In this document: one piece after another, positions 9,198-17,335 of the stretch
Position numbering within the stretch: the stretch's first letter is position 1
Layout: every line of letters begins with the position of its first letter
DNA from: Polyangium fumosum
GTDB lineage: Bacteria > Myxococcota_A > Polyangia > Polyangiales > Polyangiaceae
DNA: 64,000 nt
Reading direction: 5' to 3'
NCBI RefSeq assembly: GCF_005144585.1
Contig: NZ_SSMQ01000022.1
Location: 62,001-126,000, forward strand
Position numbers and translations under genes: made by a program
Notes under the pieces: model-generated
Database searches by the model: none
Told to the model about the DNA's origin: nothing
The model's input: only the letters and a program-made list of their open reading frames with translations

Positions 9198-10019
9198 TCA
9201 CTTCTTCTTGAACAAAAGGGCCAGCCCGAACATCCCCCCCAGCGTCAGGATGATCGTCGCCCCGCTGGCCACGTCCGCGTAGTACGAAAGCATCAATCCA
9301 ATCGACGACCCGACGACCCCGATGGCCACCGCGAGCAGCGCCACGCGCCCGATGCTCCGCCCCACCATTTTCGCCGTCGCAGCCGGGATCACCACGAACG
9401 AGCTCACCAGCGCGATCCCCACCGTCTTCACGGCCACCACGATCACCACGGCCGTCAGCGCCAGCAACATGTAATCGAGCGCGGCCACCTTCACGCCCGA
9501 CAGCGCCGCGAGCTCCGGGTCGAACGTCGCATACGCGAGCTTCGTCCACGTGAATGCCATGAGCAGCGTCGTCACCACGCCGACCACGCTCACCGTGATC
9601 AGGTCGTCCGGGGATATCGCCAGAATGCTCCCGAAGAGCACCGTCTCGACGTTCACCTGCGGACCGTCCGTCGATCGGAGCCCCAAGAGGAGCACGCCGA
9701 GCGCGAACGACACGGCCGAAAACACGCCCGTCGCCACGTCCCCGCGCAGGCTCCCGCGCCGCAGGACATAACCGATGCCGAGCGCGATCAGCACCGTGAA
9801 CGGCAGCGCCACCCACGTCATTCGCTCCAGCGACACGCCGAGCAAAAGGCCGAGGGCGATGCCACCGAACGCCGCGTGCGCCAGGCCGTCGCCGATGAAC
9901 GACAGGCCCCGCTGCACCACGAAGACGCCGATCATCGCGCAAAGACCGCCCACCACCGCGCCAGCGATCATCGCCCGCATCATGAAGGGCACCAGCAAGG
10001 GCTCGAGCCATCCGTCCAC
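9198..10019 (-). CDS. znuB: Zinc ABC transporter, membrane permease ZnuB
   Basis: Inner-membrane permease of a metal-type (ABC-3 family) importer, 273 residues with about eight hydrophobic helices. The family pattern GLAHAAFGGIALGLLLG lies near residues 44-60. The N-terminus MDGWLEPLLVPFMMRAMIAG matches ZnuB/MntB permeases. Third gene of a minus-strand znuA-znuC-znuB order, starting 6 bases after the znuC stop. The zinc assignment rests on the His-rich binding protein encoded upstream; manganese or iron cannot be strictly excluded. Confidence 0.92.
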   Translation of the reverse strand: MDGWLEPLLVPFMMRAMIAGAVVGGLCAMIGVFVVQRGLSFIGDGLAHAAFGGIALGLLLGVSLERMTWVALPFTVLIALGIGYVLRRGSLRGDVATGVFSAVSFALGVLLLGLRSTDGPQVNVETVLFGSILAISPDDLITVSVVGVVTTLLMAFTWTKLAYATFDPELAALSGVKVAALDYMLLALTAVVIVVAVKTVGIALVSSFVVIPAATAKMVGRSIGRVALLAVAIGVVGSSIGLMLSYYADVASGATIILTLGGMFGLALLFKKK

Positions 10020-10025
10020 GAACGT

Positions 10026-10853
10026 TCACTCCTCGTCCGGCAATTTGTGGTGATGCGAATGCGCCGCGTGGTCGCCGCCCGCCACGGCCGATATCGCCGA
10101 GAGCGACGCCTGGCCGAGCAGCTCGCCCGGCAATCCCCACGCGGAGACGCGCCCCGCGTCGAGGTACACCACCCGCTCGGCGCAGCGCGCGACCGCCGCC
10201 AGGTTGTGCGTCACGAGGATCGCCGCGAGCTCGTCGCTCGCCGAGATCTCCGCCAGCAAATCGAGGAACTCCGCCCGGCCCTTCACGTCGACGCCCGCCG
10301 TCGGCTCGTCCAGGATCACGAGCGACGGCTTGTTCACGAGCGCCCGCGCCAAAAAGACCCGCTGCGTCTCGCCGCCCGAGAGCCGCGCGATCTCCTTTTC
10401 GAGCAGCTTCTCCCCGCCCACGTGCCGCAGGATCTCGATCGCGCGGGCGCGCTCCTCCTCGCGGATGCGCAAAGGCCAGCTCCCGCGCATGCTCGCCACG
10501 ATGAGATCGATCGAGCGGGCCGGGAACGTCATGTCGCTCGTCTTGCGTTGCGGCACGTAGCCCACGTCCCGCAACGCTTTTTGCGCGGGTTTGCCCAGGA
10601 TGCGGATCGAGCCGCTCGTCGGCGGCATCAGGCCGAGCACCGTCTTCAGGAACGTGCTCTTGCCCGCGCCGTTCGGGCCGCAGAGGCATACGAACTCGCC
10701 CTTCGGCACCCAGAACGAGATCCCGTCGAGCAGCCTCCGCCCGGGCACGTCGACGATGAGGTTCTCCACCTCGAGGACCCGCGTCAGCGATGGATCGGGC
10801 AGCGTGAAATGCCCTTGCGGTATCCCGTCCGCTTCGGCGTGTACGGCGCTCAT
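10026..10853 (-). CDS. znuC: Zinc ABC transporter, ATP-binding protein ZnuC
   Basis: ATPase that energises the zinc importer, 275 residues from the ATG at 10853 (MSAVHAEADG). Walker A GPNGAGKST (about 59-67), signature LSGGETQRV (about 158-166) and Walker B LVILDEPTAG (about 178-187) are all intact, as is the switch His in LVTHNL. The C-terminus is His-rich (HAAHSHHHKLPDEE), which is common in zinc transporter ATPases. Its start codon overlaps the znuA stop (ATGA at 10850-10853), giving translational coupling. A longer upstream open frame runs into znuA in another frame and is not used. Confidence 0.94.
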   Translation of the reverse strand: MSAVHAEADGIPQGHFTLPDPSLTRVLEVENLIVDVPGRRLLDGISFWVPKGEFVCLCGPNGAGKSTFLKTVLGLMPPTSGSIRILGKPAQKALRDVGYVPQRKTSDMTFPARSIDLIVASMRGSWPLRIREEERARAIEILRHVGGEKLLEKEIARLSGGETQRVFLARALVNKPSLVILDEPTAGVDVKGRAEFLDLLAEISASDELAAILVTHNLAAVARCAERVVYLDAGRVSAWGLPGELLGQASLSAISAVAGGDHAAHSHHHKLPDEE

Positions 10854-11956
10854 TTCAAGGCCTTGTCGAGGACATCCGCGTTCTTCAGGAAGAGCTTCTC
10901 GTACGTCTCGGCGCCGGCGCTGCCGCCGATCGGATCGAGCTCGAAGAGCGGAAGCTTCCCCTGATCGGCGATCACCTGCGCGGGCCTGCGATCGAGCTGC
11001 GGCTCGGAGAAGAGCGCCGCGGGCTTCGTCTTCTCGACCGCGGCGAGCACGTCCTTCACGTATCGCGCCGTCGGCTCCTTGCCGGGGAACGGCTCGATCA
11101 CGGCCGCGATCGAGAGGCCGTAGCGCTCGGCGAAATAGCCCATCGAGCCGTGGAACGTGACGATCGTCTTTTTCGTCCAGCCCTTCGCGCGCGCTTCGAG
11201 GTCCGCGTGCAGCTTGTCGAGCTCCGCCTCCACGGCCTTGCCGCGCGCCCGGTAGCCCTCGGCGCCCTTCGGATCGAGCTTCGCGAAGGCCTCGACGAGC
11301 TCGGGCACGACCGACTTCATGCGCACCGGATCCAGCCAGAAATGCGGGTCCTCGGCGCCGTGCGCGTGGTGATGGCCGTGGTGGTCGTGCTCGCCCTTCG
11401 CCGCGCCTTTGGGCTCGGGCTTCGGCGCGTGGTCGCCGTCGTCGTGCTCGCGGCCGTCTTCGTGTTTCTCGTGCTCGTGCTCGTGCTTCGCCTTGTCGTC
11501 GTGATGATCGTCGTGGCCCTTCGCGTGGTCCTCGCCCTCCTCGGCGGCGTCGGCGCCGACCTCCTCGGCCGTCATGCGCCGCGGGTTCGCCTTGGGGCCG
11601 AGCTGCACGATCGGCACGTCCGTGCCCGCGGCGCCCCGCACGATCTTCTCCAGCCAGCCATCCATGCCGAGGCCGACCGAGATGCCGAGCTTGCTCTTCG
11701 CGACCTGCGCCATCTCCTTCGGCGTCGGGTCGTAGCTGTGCTCGGAGCGGCCCGGCGGAAGCACGAGCACGACGTCGAGGCCGTCGCCCGCGACGCGTCG
11801 CGCGATGTCCCATAACGGGAAGATCGAGACCGCGACGCGGGGTTTGTCCGAGGAGGTAGCGGGCCCGTCCTTGCTGCGGCTACTGCAAGCCGCGGCGACG
11901 AGCACGACGAGGACGAGGACGATGGAACGCAGAACCGTGGCGAGTCTCGACGACAT
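10850..11956 (-). CDS. znuA: Zinc ABC transporter, substrate-binding lipoprotein ZnuA
   Basis: Periplasmic metal-binding component, cluster 9 (A-1) family, 368 residues from the ATG at 11956. The signal peptide ends in a lipobox AAAC (Cys24), so it is membrane-anchored. Features: VSIFPLWDIARRVAG, the first His ligand in SEHSYDPTPK (H73), a long acidic His-rich loop (about residues 143-200) and the second half starting DPHFWLDP with FHGSMGYFAERYGL. The His-rich loop is the usual mark of zinc-specific binding proteins and may act as a metal trap. Regulation by a Zur-type repressor would be expected, but I see no AT-rich Zur palindrome upstream (11957-12082). Confidence 0.94.
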   Translation of the reverse strand: MSSRLATVLRSIVLVLVVLVAAACSSRSKDGPATSSDKPRVAVSIFPLWDIARRVAGDGLDVVLVLPPGRSEHSYDPTPKEMAQVAKSKLGISVGLGMDGWLEKIVRGAAGTDVPIVQLGPKANPRRMTAEEVGADAAEEGEDHAKGHDDHHDDKAKHEHEHEKHEDGREHDDGDHAPKPEPKGAAKGEHDHHGHHHAHGAEDPHFWLDPVRMKSVVPELVEAFAKLDPKGAEGYRARGKAVEAELDKLHADLEARAKGWTKKTIVTFHGSMGYFAERYGLSIAAVIEPFPGKEPTARYVKDVLAAVEKTKPAALFSEPQLDRRPAQVIADQGKLPLFELDPIGGSAGAETYEKLFLKNADVLDKALK

Positions 11957-12082
11957 GAACAAGGCTTCCCCCCGGGCGAGGACCGGGGCGGCAGGATCGA
12001 AGCGAGGGGGGATGCGTGTCAAGCAAGCTCGGATGCGACTCGGGCGATGCCACGACGTAACGCCGTAGTACGATGCGCCGCG
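11957..12082. promoter_or_regulatory. Divergent promoter region upstream of znuA
   Basis: A 126-base gap between divergent starts of znuA (-) and the membrane protein gene (+). It must hold the znu operon promoter. A Zur operator was looked for by eye and not recognised. Confidence 0.4.
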
Positions 12083-13054
12083 ATGTCGTCCACGTCCCTC
12101 ACGGCGCCCAAGGGCAGCCCATCGACGGCGCTCGCCCCGCGCGCCGCCTTTCCTCGCGTCCGCGTTTGCATCGACTGCCGCACGCTCCTCGGCCCGAAAG
12201 AGGCGTGTGACGGCGGCCCCAAGCACCGCGTGACCTCGATCGAGACCCCCACCGGGCGCAACGTGCTGCGCACCGAGGTGTGGGGCCCGCCGTCCGTGCG
12301 AAGGCGCGCCAAACAGCTCGCGAAGGCCGGCGGCACCTCGCTCGGCGCAGGCACGATCTTCGAGGGGTGCAGCGGCTGCGGCGACTGCGGCGGCGTCGCG
12401 CTCGAGGGCGAATTCATCGTTGTCGTCGCCGTGATCGCGCTCATCGCGGCGGCCGGCGCCTTGCTCTACTGGATCATCGCCAAGATCGTCGAGGCCATCC
12501 GCGCCTACCAGAACCGGCCTCGGCCGAACGGCGGGCTCACGAAGCCTCCCTCGCTCGGGCGCAGGGCCGGGCCGAGCGGCGTCGTGCTCGGACAAACCAA
12601 CATGCTCGCGCCCGCGACGGGCAAGGAGTGCGTCGCCTGGGCCCTCGATCTCCGCAACGAGCGTTTCCTCGGCACCGACCTCATGCTGCACGACGCCGAG
12701 ACCTCGGGCTTCGAGGTGAAGCTCGACGACGGCACCCTCCTGCGCGTGCCCGGGGGCCGCATCCGCCTCGAAGGCCCGAAGAAGCGGGTCGATCGCTCGG
12801 ACGCGCGGCCCCTCGAAGAGTTCGTCCAGACGATCTCGCCCGAGGACGACCCCGAGGACGAGGGCCTCGATGCATTCCCGTACGACACGGTGGACGAGGT
12901 CGTGGTTCGTCCGGGCGATCGGGTGCGTGTCTTCGGCGCGCTCGAACGCGAGGTGGATCCGGATGCGCCCGGCGGGTATCGCGCGTCGAACGCGATCCTC
13001 GTGCCGAAGGGCGTGCCTGCCTTCCGCGTGGAGCGCGACAAGGGGCCTTCGTGA
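12083..13054 (+). CDS. Membrane protein with N-terminal Cys motifs and GIDE-like C-terminal domain
   Basis: A 323-residue protein. The N-terminal part has a possible metal site (CIDCRTLLGPKEACDGG) and a second Cys cluster CSGCGDCGG just before a single hydrophobic helix (VVVAVIALIAAAGALLYWII). The C-terminal part, ending VVVRPGDRVRVFGALEREVDPD, resembles the GIDE-type domain found in bacterial relatives of MULAN/GIDE membrane ligases. That match is from memory of the pattern and tentative. The start is the ATG at 12083 after a weak ribosome-binding site; an upstream in-frame codon at 12047 is less likely. It overlaps the next gene by four bases (GTGA), so translation is coupled. First gene of a five-gene plus-strand run. 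Confidence 0.6.
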   Translation: MSSTSLTAPKGSPSTALAPRAAFPRVRVCIDCRTLLGPKEACDGGPKHRVTSIETPTGRNVLRTEVWGPPSVRRRAKQLAKAGGTSLGAGTIFEGCSGCGDCGGVALEGEFIVVVAVIALIAAAGALLYWIIAKIVEAIRAYQNRPRPNGGLTKPPSLGRRAGPSGVVLGQTNMLAPATGKECVAWALDLRNERFLGTDLMLHDAETSGFEVKLDDGTLLRVPGGRIRLEGPKKRVDRSDARPLEEFVQTISPEDDPEDEGLDAFPYDTVDEVVVRPGDRVRVFGALEREVDPDAPGGYRASNAILVPKGVPAFRVERDKGPS

Positions 13055-14097
13055 AGGCCGAGCTCGCGGCTTGCCAGGTCCACGTCACGCCCGAGGAATA
13101 CGCGTCCGCCGAGGCCTTCGACGCGATGCTGGATCGCATCGGCGAAAAACTCGCGAACGCGCGGGCGCGACGCGCGAACGGCGCTTACGAGCACCCTTGC
13201 CTCGCCGTCTTCCCCGAAATGATCGGCGCCTTCTTGCCGCTCGCCGGCCGGCTCGACACCGTCCGCGACGCGCGCACCGTCGACGAGGCGCTCACGAAGG
13301 TCGCGATCCGCTCGCCCTTTCGCATGGCGTCCGCGATGCTCCGCGGCAAGACGGCCCGCACGAGTATCGGCTTTCTCCTCGCGGTCGCCCCCGACGTGCA
13401 GCGCCTCTATCGCGAGGCTTTCGCGCGATTCGCGCGGCGCTACGAGGCGTGGACCGTGGCCGGCAGCGCGCTCTTGCCTCGCAATGCGCACGGCGACCTC
13501 GCCGATTCGTTTTCGCCCGCAGGCGGGCGTGTCTACAACACCTCGTACACCTTCAATCCCGCAGGCCGGCACGTCTCCGTCGCCCGCAAGGTGAACCTCG
13601 TCCCCACGGTCGAGGACACGCTCGGCCTCTCGCCGGGCCGGCGCGGCGAGCTCATGCCGTTCTCCACGCCGTTCGGCCAGGTCGGCACGCTCATCTGTTA
13701 CGACGGATTCGCCGTCCCGCACACGGCCCGCGAGCCCGACTTCTGCCCCCTGCTCCCCCATTACGATGCACACGGATGCAGCGTGATCGCCCACCCCGCC
13801 GCGAATTTCTGGCCGTGGGAGACGCCGTGGACCTTCGGCGGGATGGACGGACATTTGATCCGCAAACAGCAATGGCTCGACGAGGGCCTCTTCGCGCAGA
13901 TGGAAAGCGCCCCGCTCCGTGCCGTCCGCTACGGCGTGACCGCGCAGCTCCTCGGCCGGGTCTTCGACAGCCACTTCGACGGACGCTCGCACATCCTCGC
14001 GCACGACGGCTCCTCCGTGCGCATCCTCGCCGAGGCGGCGCGCGGCGAAACGTCGCCCGACGCCGAAGAGGTGCTCCTCTGCGTGGTCGAGGTGTAG
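13051..14097 (+). CDS. Carbon-nitrogen hydrolase (nitrilase superfamily)
   Basis: Cytoplasmic hydrolase of about 348 residues with the superfamily Glu-Lys-Cys triad visible: E56 in CLAVFPEM, K180 in VARKVNLVP and C216 in GTLICYDGF. The spacing is a little longer than in compact nitrilases because of an inserted helical segment after the Glu. It would cleave a C-N bond (amide or nitrile); the substrate is unknown. The GTG start at 13051 overlaps the TGA of the preceding membrane protein. The pairing with a GIDE-like membrane protein and downstream methyltransferase is the only context clue. Confidence 0.85.
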   Translation: MKAELAACQVHVTPEEYASAEAFDAMLDRIGEKLANARARRANGAYEHPCLAVFPEMIGAFLPLAGRLDTVRDARTVDEALTKVAIRSPFRMASAMLRGKTARTSIGFLLAVAPDVQRLYREAFARFARRYEAWTVAGSALLPRNAHGDLADSFSPAGGRVYNTSYTFNPAGRHVSVARKVNLVPTVEDTLGLSPGRRGELMPFSTPFGQVGTLICYDGFAVPHTAREPDFCPLLPHYDAHGCSVIAHPAANFWPWETPWTFGGMDGHLIRKQQWLDEGLFAQMESAPLRAVRYGVTAQLLGRVFDSHFDGRSHILAHDGSSVRILAEAARGETSPDAEEVLLCVVEV

Positions 14098-14162
14098 ACA
14101 ACCCCGCGCCGTGGTCTTACCTTCGGGCGCCGGCGACGAGCCACCGAGGAAGCACCACGATC

Positions 14163-14438
14163 ATGAATCAACCGAACCCGTGGATCCTGCTCATGGGAGG
14201 CTTCGCGCTCTTCAACGTCGCCGGCATGGCGTACGGGATCAAAGCGCCGGAGTGGGCGAAGATCGCGGCCGCGCTCGCCTGCGGGCTGCTCGGCGTCGTC
14301 TGCATCGTCCTCGCGTTCCAGCGTCAGTTCGGCAAGAAACCGGTCCCGCCGCCGAAGGTCGAAAAACGCGCGACGCGCGCGGCACGGGCTTCGTCTCCGC
14401 GCCCCACGCAGGCAGGCGACGCGGGCGACGTCTCGTAG
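14163..14438 (+). CDS. Small two-helix membrane protein
   Basis: Encodes 91 residues: two hydrophobic helices (about 6-24 and 33-52), then a basic, Pro/Arg-rich cytoplasmic tail (KKPVPPPKVEKRATRAARAS). No family recognised. GAGGAAGCACC upstream of the ATG at 14163 provides a ribosome-binding site. It sits 65 bases after the hydrolase and 13 bases before the methyltransferase, consistent with membership of the same transcription unit. Confidence 0.7.
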   Translation: MNQPNPWILLMGGFALFNVAGMAYGIKAPEWAKIAAALACGLLGVVCIVLAFQRQFGKKPVPPPKVEKRATRAARASSPRPTQAGDAGDVS

Positions 14439-14451
14439 AAAGGGCGCTCGG

Positions 14452-15102
14452 GTGACGTCGCGCGCGTCCGGCTCGACCTCCCGCGACGAAGCGCGCAGGG
14501 CCTTGCTCGCGGATCTCTCCGCGGGCCGCATCGTCTCCGACCTCGCCTTCGACCGCCTCTACCCCGAGCGCATCCGCAAACTCTCGAATCGATACTGGAC
14601 GCCGGTCCACGTGGCCCGCCACGCCGCGGCCCTGTTCGCGAAGCACGGCGCGCGCCGCGTGCTCGACATCGGCGCCGGCATGGGTAAATTCTGCGTCGTC
14701 GCGGCGATCACGACGAACCTCGAGCTTTCGGGCATCGAGCAGCGCGAGGGCCTCGTCACGGCCGGCCGGGAGATCCTCGCGACGTATTCCATTCCGCGCG
14801 TCACCTTGATCCACGGCACGCTCGACGATGTCGATTTCGACGCGTACGACGGGTTTTACCTGTTCAACCCCTTCGAGGAGGGCACCTTCGCGCCCTCGCA
14901 ATGGGTCGACCGAACGATCCCGCTCTCCGAGCAGCGCGCCTCCGAGGACGCTGTCCGGGTCGAGGCCGCGCTCGCGCGGGTCCGGCGCGGCACGTGTGTC
15001 GTGACGTTCCATGGATTCGGCGGCGCGATCCCCCCGGGATTCGTGTACCTGCCGGAGGAGACGCGCGCCATTCCGTTCCTGCGGCTGTGGGTGAAGGGTT
15101 GA
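14452..15102 (+). CDS. Class I SAM-dependent methyltransferase
   Basis: A 216-residue protein with the SAM-binding motif VLDIGAGMGKF (about residues 70-80). It is followed by an acidic ribose-binding position in LSGIEQREGLV and a post-strand-4 YDGFYLFNPFEEG. The N-terminal region LAFDRLYPERIRKLSNRYWTPVHVARHAA is a family-specific cap. The start is a GTG at 14452. The substrate is unknown; it is a general Rossmann methyltransferase without motifs that point to RNA, protein or small-molecule targets. Confidence 0.8.
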   Translation: MTSRASGSTSRDEARRALLADLSAGRIVSDLAFDRLYPERIRKLSNRYWTPVHVARHAAALFAKHGARRVLDIGAGMGKFCVVAAITTNLELSGIEQREGLVTAGREILATYSIPRVTLIHGTLDDVDFDAYDGFYLFNPFEEGTFAPSQWVDRTIPLSEQRASEDAVRVEAALARVRRGTCVVTFHGFGGAIPPGFVYLPEETRAIPFLRLWVKG

Positions 15103-15152
15103 GCCTGCGACGAGGGTGGCGCGGCCGTGCCTTTCGCTGGTAAGCTCACCTC

Positions 15153-16385
15153 GTGCAGGATGACTTCGATTTCGGCACGCGCTCCCGATATCTCGCCGCG
15201 ATCCTCTGGTTTGCGCTCGCCCTCTTTTGCCTTGCGCTCGCGTTCGGCATGCTCTCGGCGCCTATCCAAGGGCATCCGGTTCTCGCCGTCCTCATCAAAG
15301 GATCCATCGTGTTGCTCCTCGGCGCCATCGGCATGGGGACGCTGGTGAGCGGCATGAACGCCCTCTCCGGCGCGAGCGGCAAGGCGCGGGGCGTGCCCGA
15401 CGAGGCGCTCGCCCATTGCCTCACGTGCGGCGAGCGCACCCCGAACGACGTCGTTTGCCCTGTCTGCGGCGAGCCGCCTTGCGACCGGACGCGCTCGTTC
15501 CACGTCGACAAGCAGGGCTGGGGAGGCGCGGCGTTCGGCGTCGCGCTCTTCGGGGCCCTCTTCTGCCTCGGGCTCTTCATCCTCATCGGGCCTTATTACG
15601 ACGGCGAGCGCCGCGTCTGGGTGCTGCTCGCTTGCGGCGGGCTCGCTTTGCTGCTGCTCGCCGTCGGCGGCGCGGGGCTCGTCGGCTCGCTCGGGACCTT
15701 GCGCAAAGGGCTCGGGGGCGGGTCGACCCTCTCGTATTCGGTGGGTGGCAAGGAGCGGCATGCGGGCGGCTCGGGGGCGGCGCTGTGGGGCAAGCTCGTC
15801 TGGCTCTCGGGGCAGGCGCGCGTGGTCGCGCCGCTCTCGCCCTACCCGGCGAACGAGGGCGGGTATCGGGTATCGGCGGGCGACATCGAATTCGCGGAAA
15901 TGATCGCGACCCTCAATGCCGCGGGGATCGTGAACCTGGAGGACGTGACGACCTACCAGTTTCGCCTCGGCGAAGAACCTGCCAAGGAGGACGCTCCCCC
16001 GCGCGCCCGAGGCGACGGCCCGCTCCCGTTCACACGCACGAAAAGCCGATGCCTTCGTATCCGGCTCGCGCCCCTCTTGCGCACGGTGAGGCCGACAGGC
16101 GAGCCCGACGATGGCCTCTCGGACGTGTACTGCGTGGAGGAGCACCTCGCCTCCGAACCTCGAAACTCCGTGTACCGTTTCTTCGCGCAATACGTGGGCG
16201 ACGACGTGATCAACGAGGTGGACGTCCGACAACTCCGCCACAGGCTCGACGAAACCCCCGTGCACCGCGCCCAGGCGATCACGCATGCGCGCGCCCTGCG
16301 CGAGGGCGGAATCGTCGTCGCGCAAGAACTCGTCGACGCCGTCCTCGGCGGCCTGCGCGAGGCCTCGAAGCAGCCGTCCGTCTAG
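15153..16385 (+). CDS. Polytopic membrane protein with zinc-ribbon-like CxxC pairs
   Basis: A 410-residue protein with hydrophobic segments near residues 13-33, 46-68, 125-147 and 153-175. Between the second and third lies a zinc-ribbon-like CLTCGERTPNDVVCPVCGE. The C-terminal half (after residue 190) is soluble and ends in a helical segment (HARALREGGIVVAQELVDAV). No named family recognised. The start is a GTG at 15153. The last four bases CTAG (16382-16385) hold the stop codons of both this gene and the convergent glyoxalase II gene. Confidence 0.7.
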   Translation: MQDDFDFGTRSRYLAAILWFALALFCLALAFGMLSAPIQGHPVLAVLIKGSIVLLLGAIGMGTLVSGMNALSGASGKARGVPDEALAHCLTCGERTPNDVVCPVCGEPPCDRTRSFHVDKQGWGGAAFGVALFGALFCLGLFILIGPYYDGERRVWVLLACGGLALLLLAVGGAGLVGSLGTLRKGLGGGSTLSYSVGGKERHAGGSGAALWGKLVWLSGQARVVAPLSPYPANEGGYRVSAGDIEFAEMIATLNAAGIVNLEDVTTYQFRLGEEPAKEDAPPRARGDGPLPFTRTKSRCLRIRLAPLLRTVRPTGEPDDGLSDVYCVEEHLASEPRNSVYRFFAQYVGDDVINEVDVRQLRHRLDETPVHRAQAITHARALREGGIVVAQELVDAVLGGLREASKQPSV

Positions 16386-17146
16386 CGGAACCCGTCCTTC
16401 GCCGCCCGCACCTTTCCGAGCGTCTCGGCCCCCTTCGTCCCGCCAAACTTCGCCCGCAAGCTCGGCTCGTCGACCCGCAAGAACGGATTCGTCCGGTGCT
16501 CCTCCGCCATCGTGGAGGGAACCGTGGGCTCGCCGCGGCTGCGTTTGTCCTGGGCCGCGACGAGCGCGCGCTTCACGTCCTCGTTTTCGGGCTCGGCGAA
16601 CACCGCGAATCGCAGGTTGCTCACGGTGTACTCGTGCCCGCAATAGAGCTTCGTCTCGTCCGGGAGCCGACCGAGCTTCTGGCACAAAGAGGCATACATC
16701 ATCGCCGGTGTGCCTTCGAAGAGCCGCCCGCACCCCGCGACGAACATCGTGTCTCCGGTGAACACGGCGTCGTTCACGACGTACGCGACCGCGCCCAACG
16801 TGTGTCCGGGCACGTAAAGCGGCCGAAACGTGAGACCTGCCGCATCGAACGGCGTCCCCTCCTCGACCCCGACCGTCTGCCCCGGAACCCGCCCCTGCGC
16901 CAGATCACTCGCGTGGCCGTAGACGGGCAGGTCGCCGAAGCGACCACGGAGCGCCTCGTTCGCGCCCACGTGGTCCCAGTGGTGATGCGTGTTCAGGATG
17001 GCCACGAGTTCCAGCCCCTCGCGCGCGAGGGCCGCGAGCACGGGCTCCGCCTCCGAGGGATCCACGACCACCGCCTCGCGCCGCCCCTCGTCGGCCACGA
17101 GATACGCATAGTTGTCGCTCAAACAAGGGACGGTGACGACTCGCAT
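16382..17146 (-). CDS. gloB: Hydroxyacylglutathione hydrolase (glyoxalase II)
   Basis: Metallo-beta-lactamase-fold thioesterase that hydrolyses S-lactoylglutathione to lactate and glutathione, completing methylglyoxal detoxification. It has 254 residues from the ATG at 17146. Metal ligands visible: THHHWDH (about 53-59), His in VPGHTLGA, Asp in FTGDTMFVAGCGR, and CGHEYT near residue 165. The C-terminal KxR-type substrate-binding part (QDKRSRGEPTVPS, NPFLR) that marks true glyoxalase II is also present. The C-terminal TNPFLRVDEPS matches the usual ending. A much longer upstream frame extension is non-coding by composition. Confidence 0.93.
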   Translation of the reverse strand: MRVVTVPCLSDNYAYLVADEGRREAVVVDPSEAEPVLAALAREGLELVAILNTHHHWDHVGANEALRGRFGDLPVYGHASDLAQGRVPGQTVGVEEGTPFDAAGLTFRPLYVPGHTLGAVAYVVNDAVFTGDTMFVAGCGRLFEGTPAMMYASLCQKLGRLPDETKLYCGHEYTVSNLRFAVFAEPENEDVKRALVAAQDKRSRGEPTVPSTMAEEHRTNPFLRVDEPSLRAKFGGTKGAETLGKVRAAKDGFR

Positions 17147-17335
17147 GCGGCACACCCTACTGCGCTCGCCGCCCCTCCTCAACAGATGCCGCCTGTGCCA
17201 CGCCGTCCCCGCTCCCTCCTGGCAGGGGCGCCTCGATGGCACACTTCGGCACCACGGCACAGCCCCATTTCGTGAGGAAATTCGAGGGGCGGAGGCCGAG
17301 CGCTCGATGGCCCGCCGCTTGCTCAAAGGACCGGC

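Noticed and set aside
11957-12082. Zur operator upstream of znuA
   Set aside because: No AT-rich palindrome of the Zur type could be seen, so regulation by Zur is only expected, not supported.
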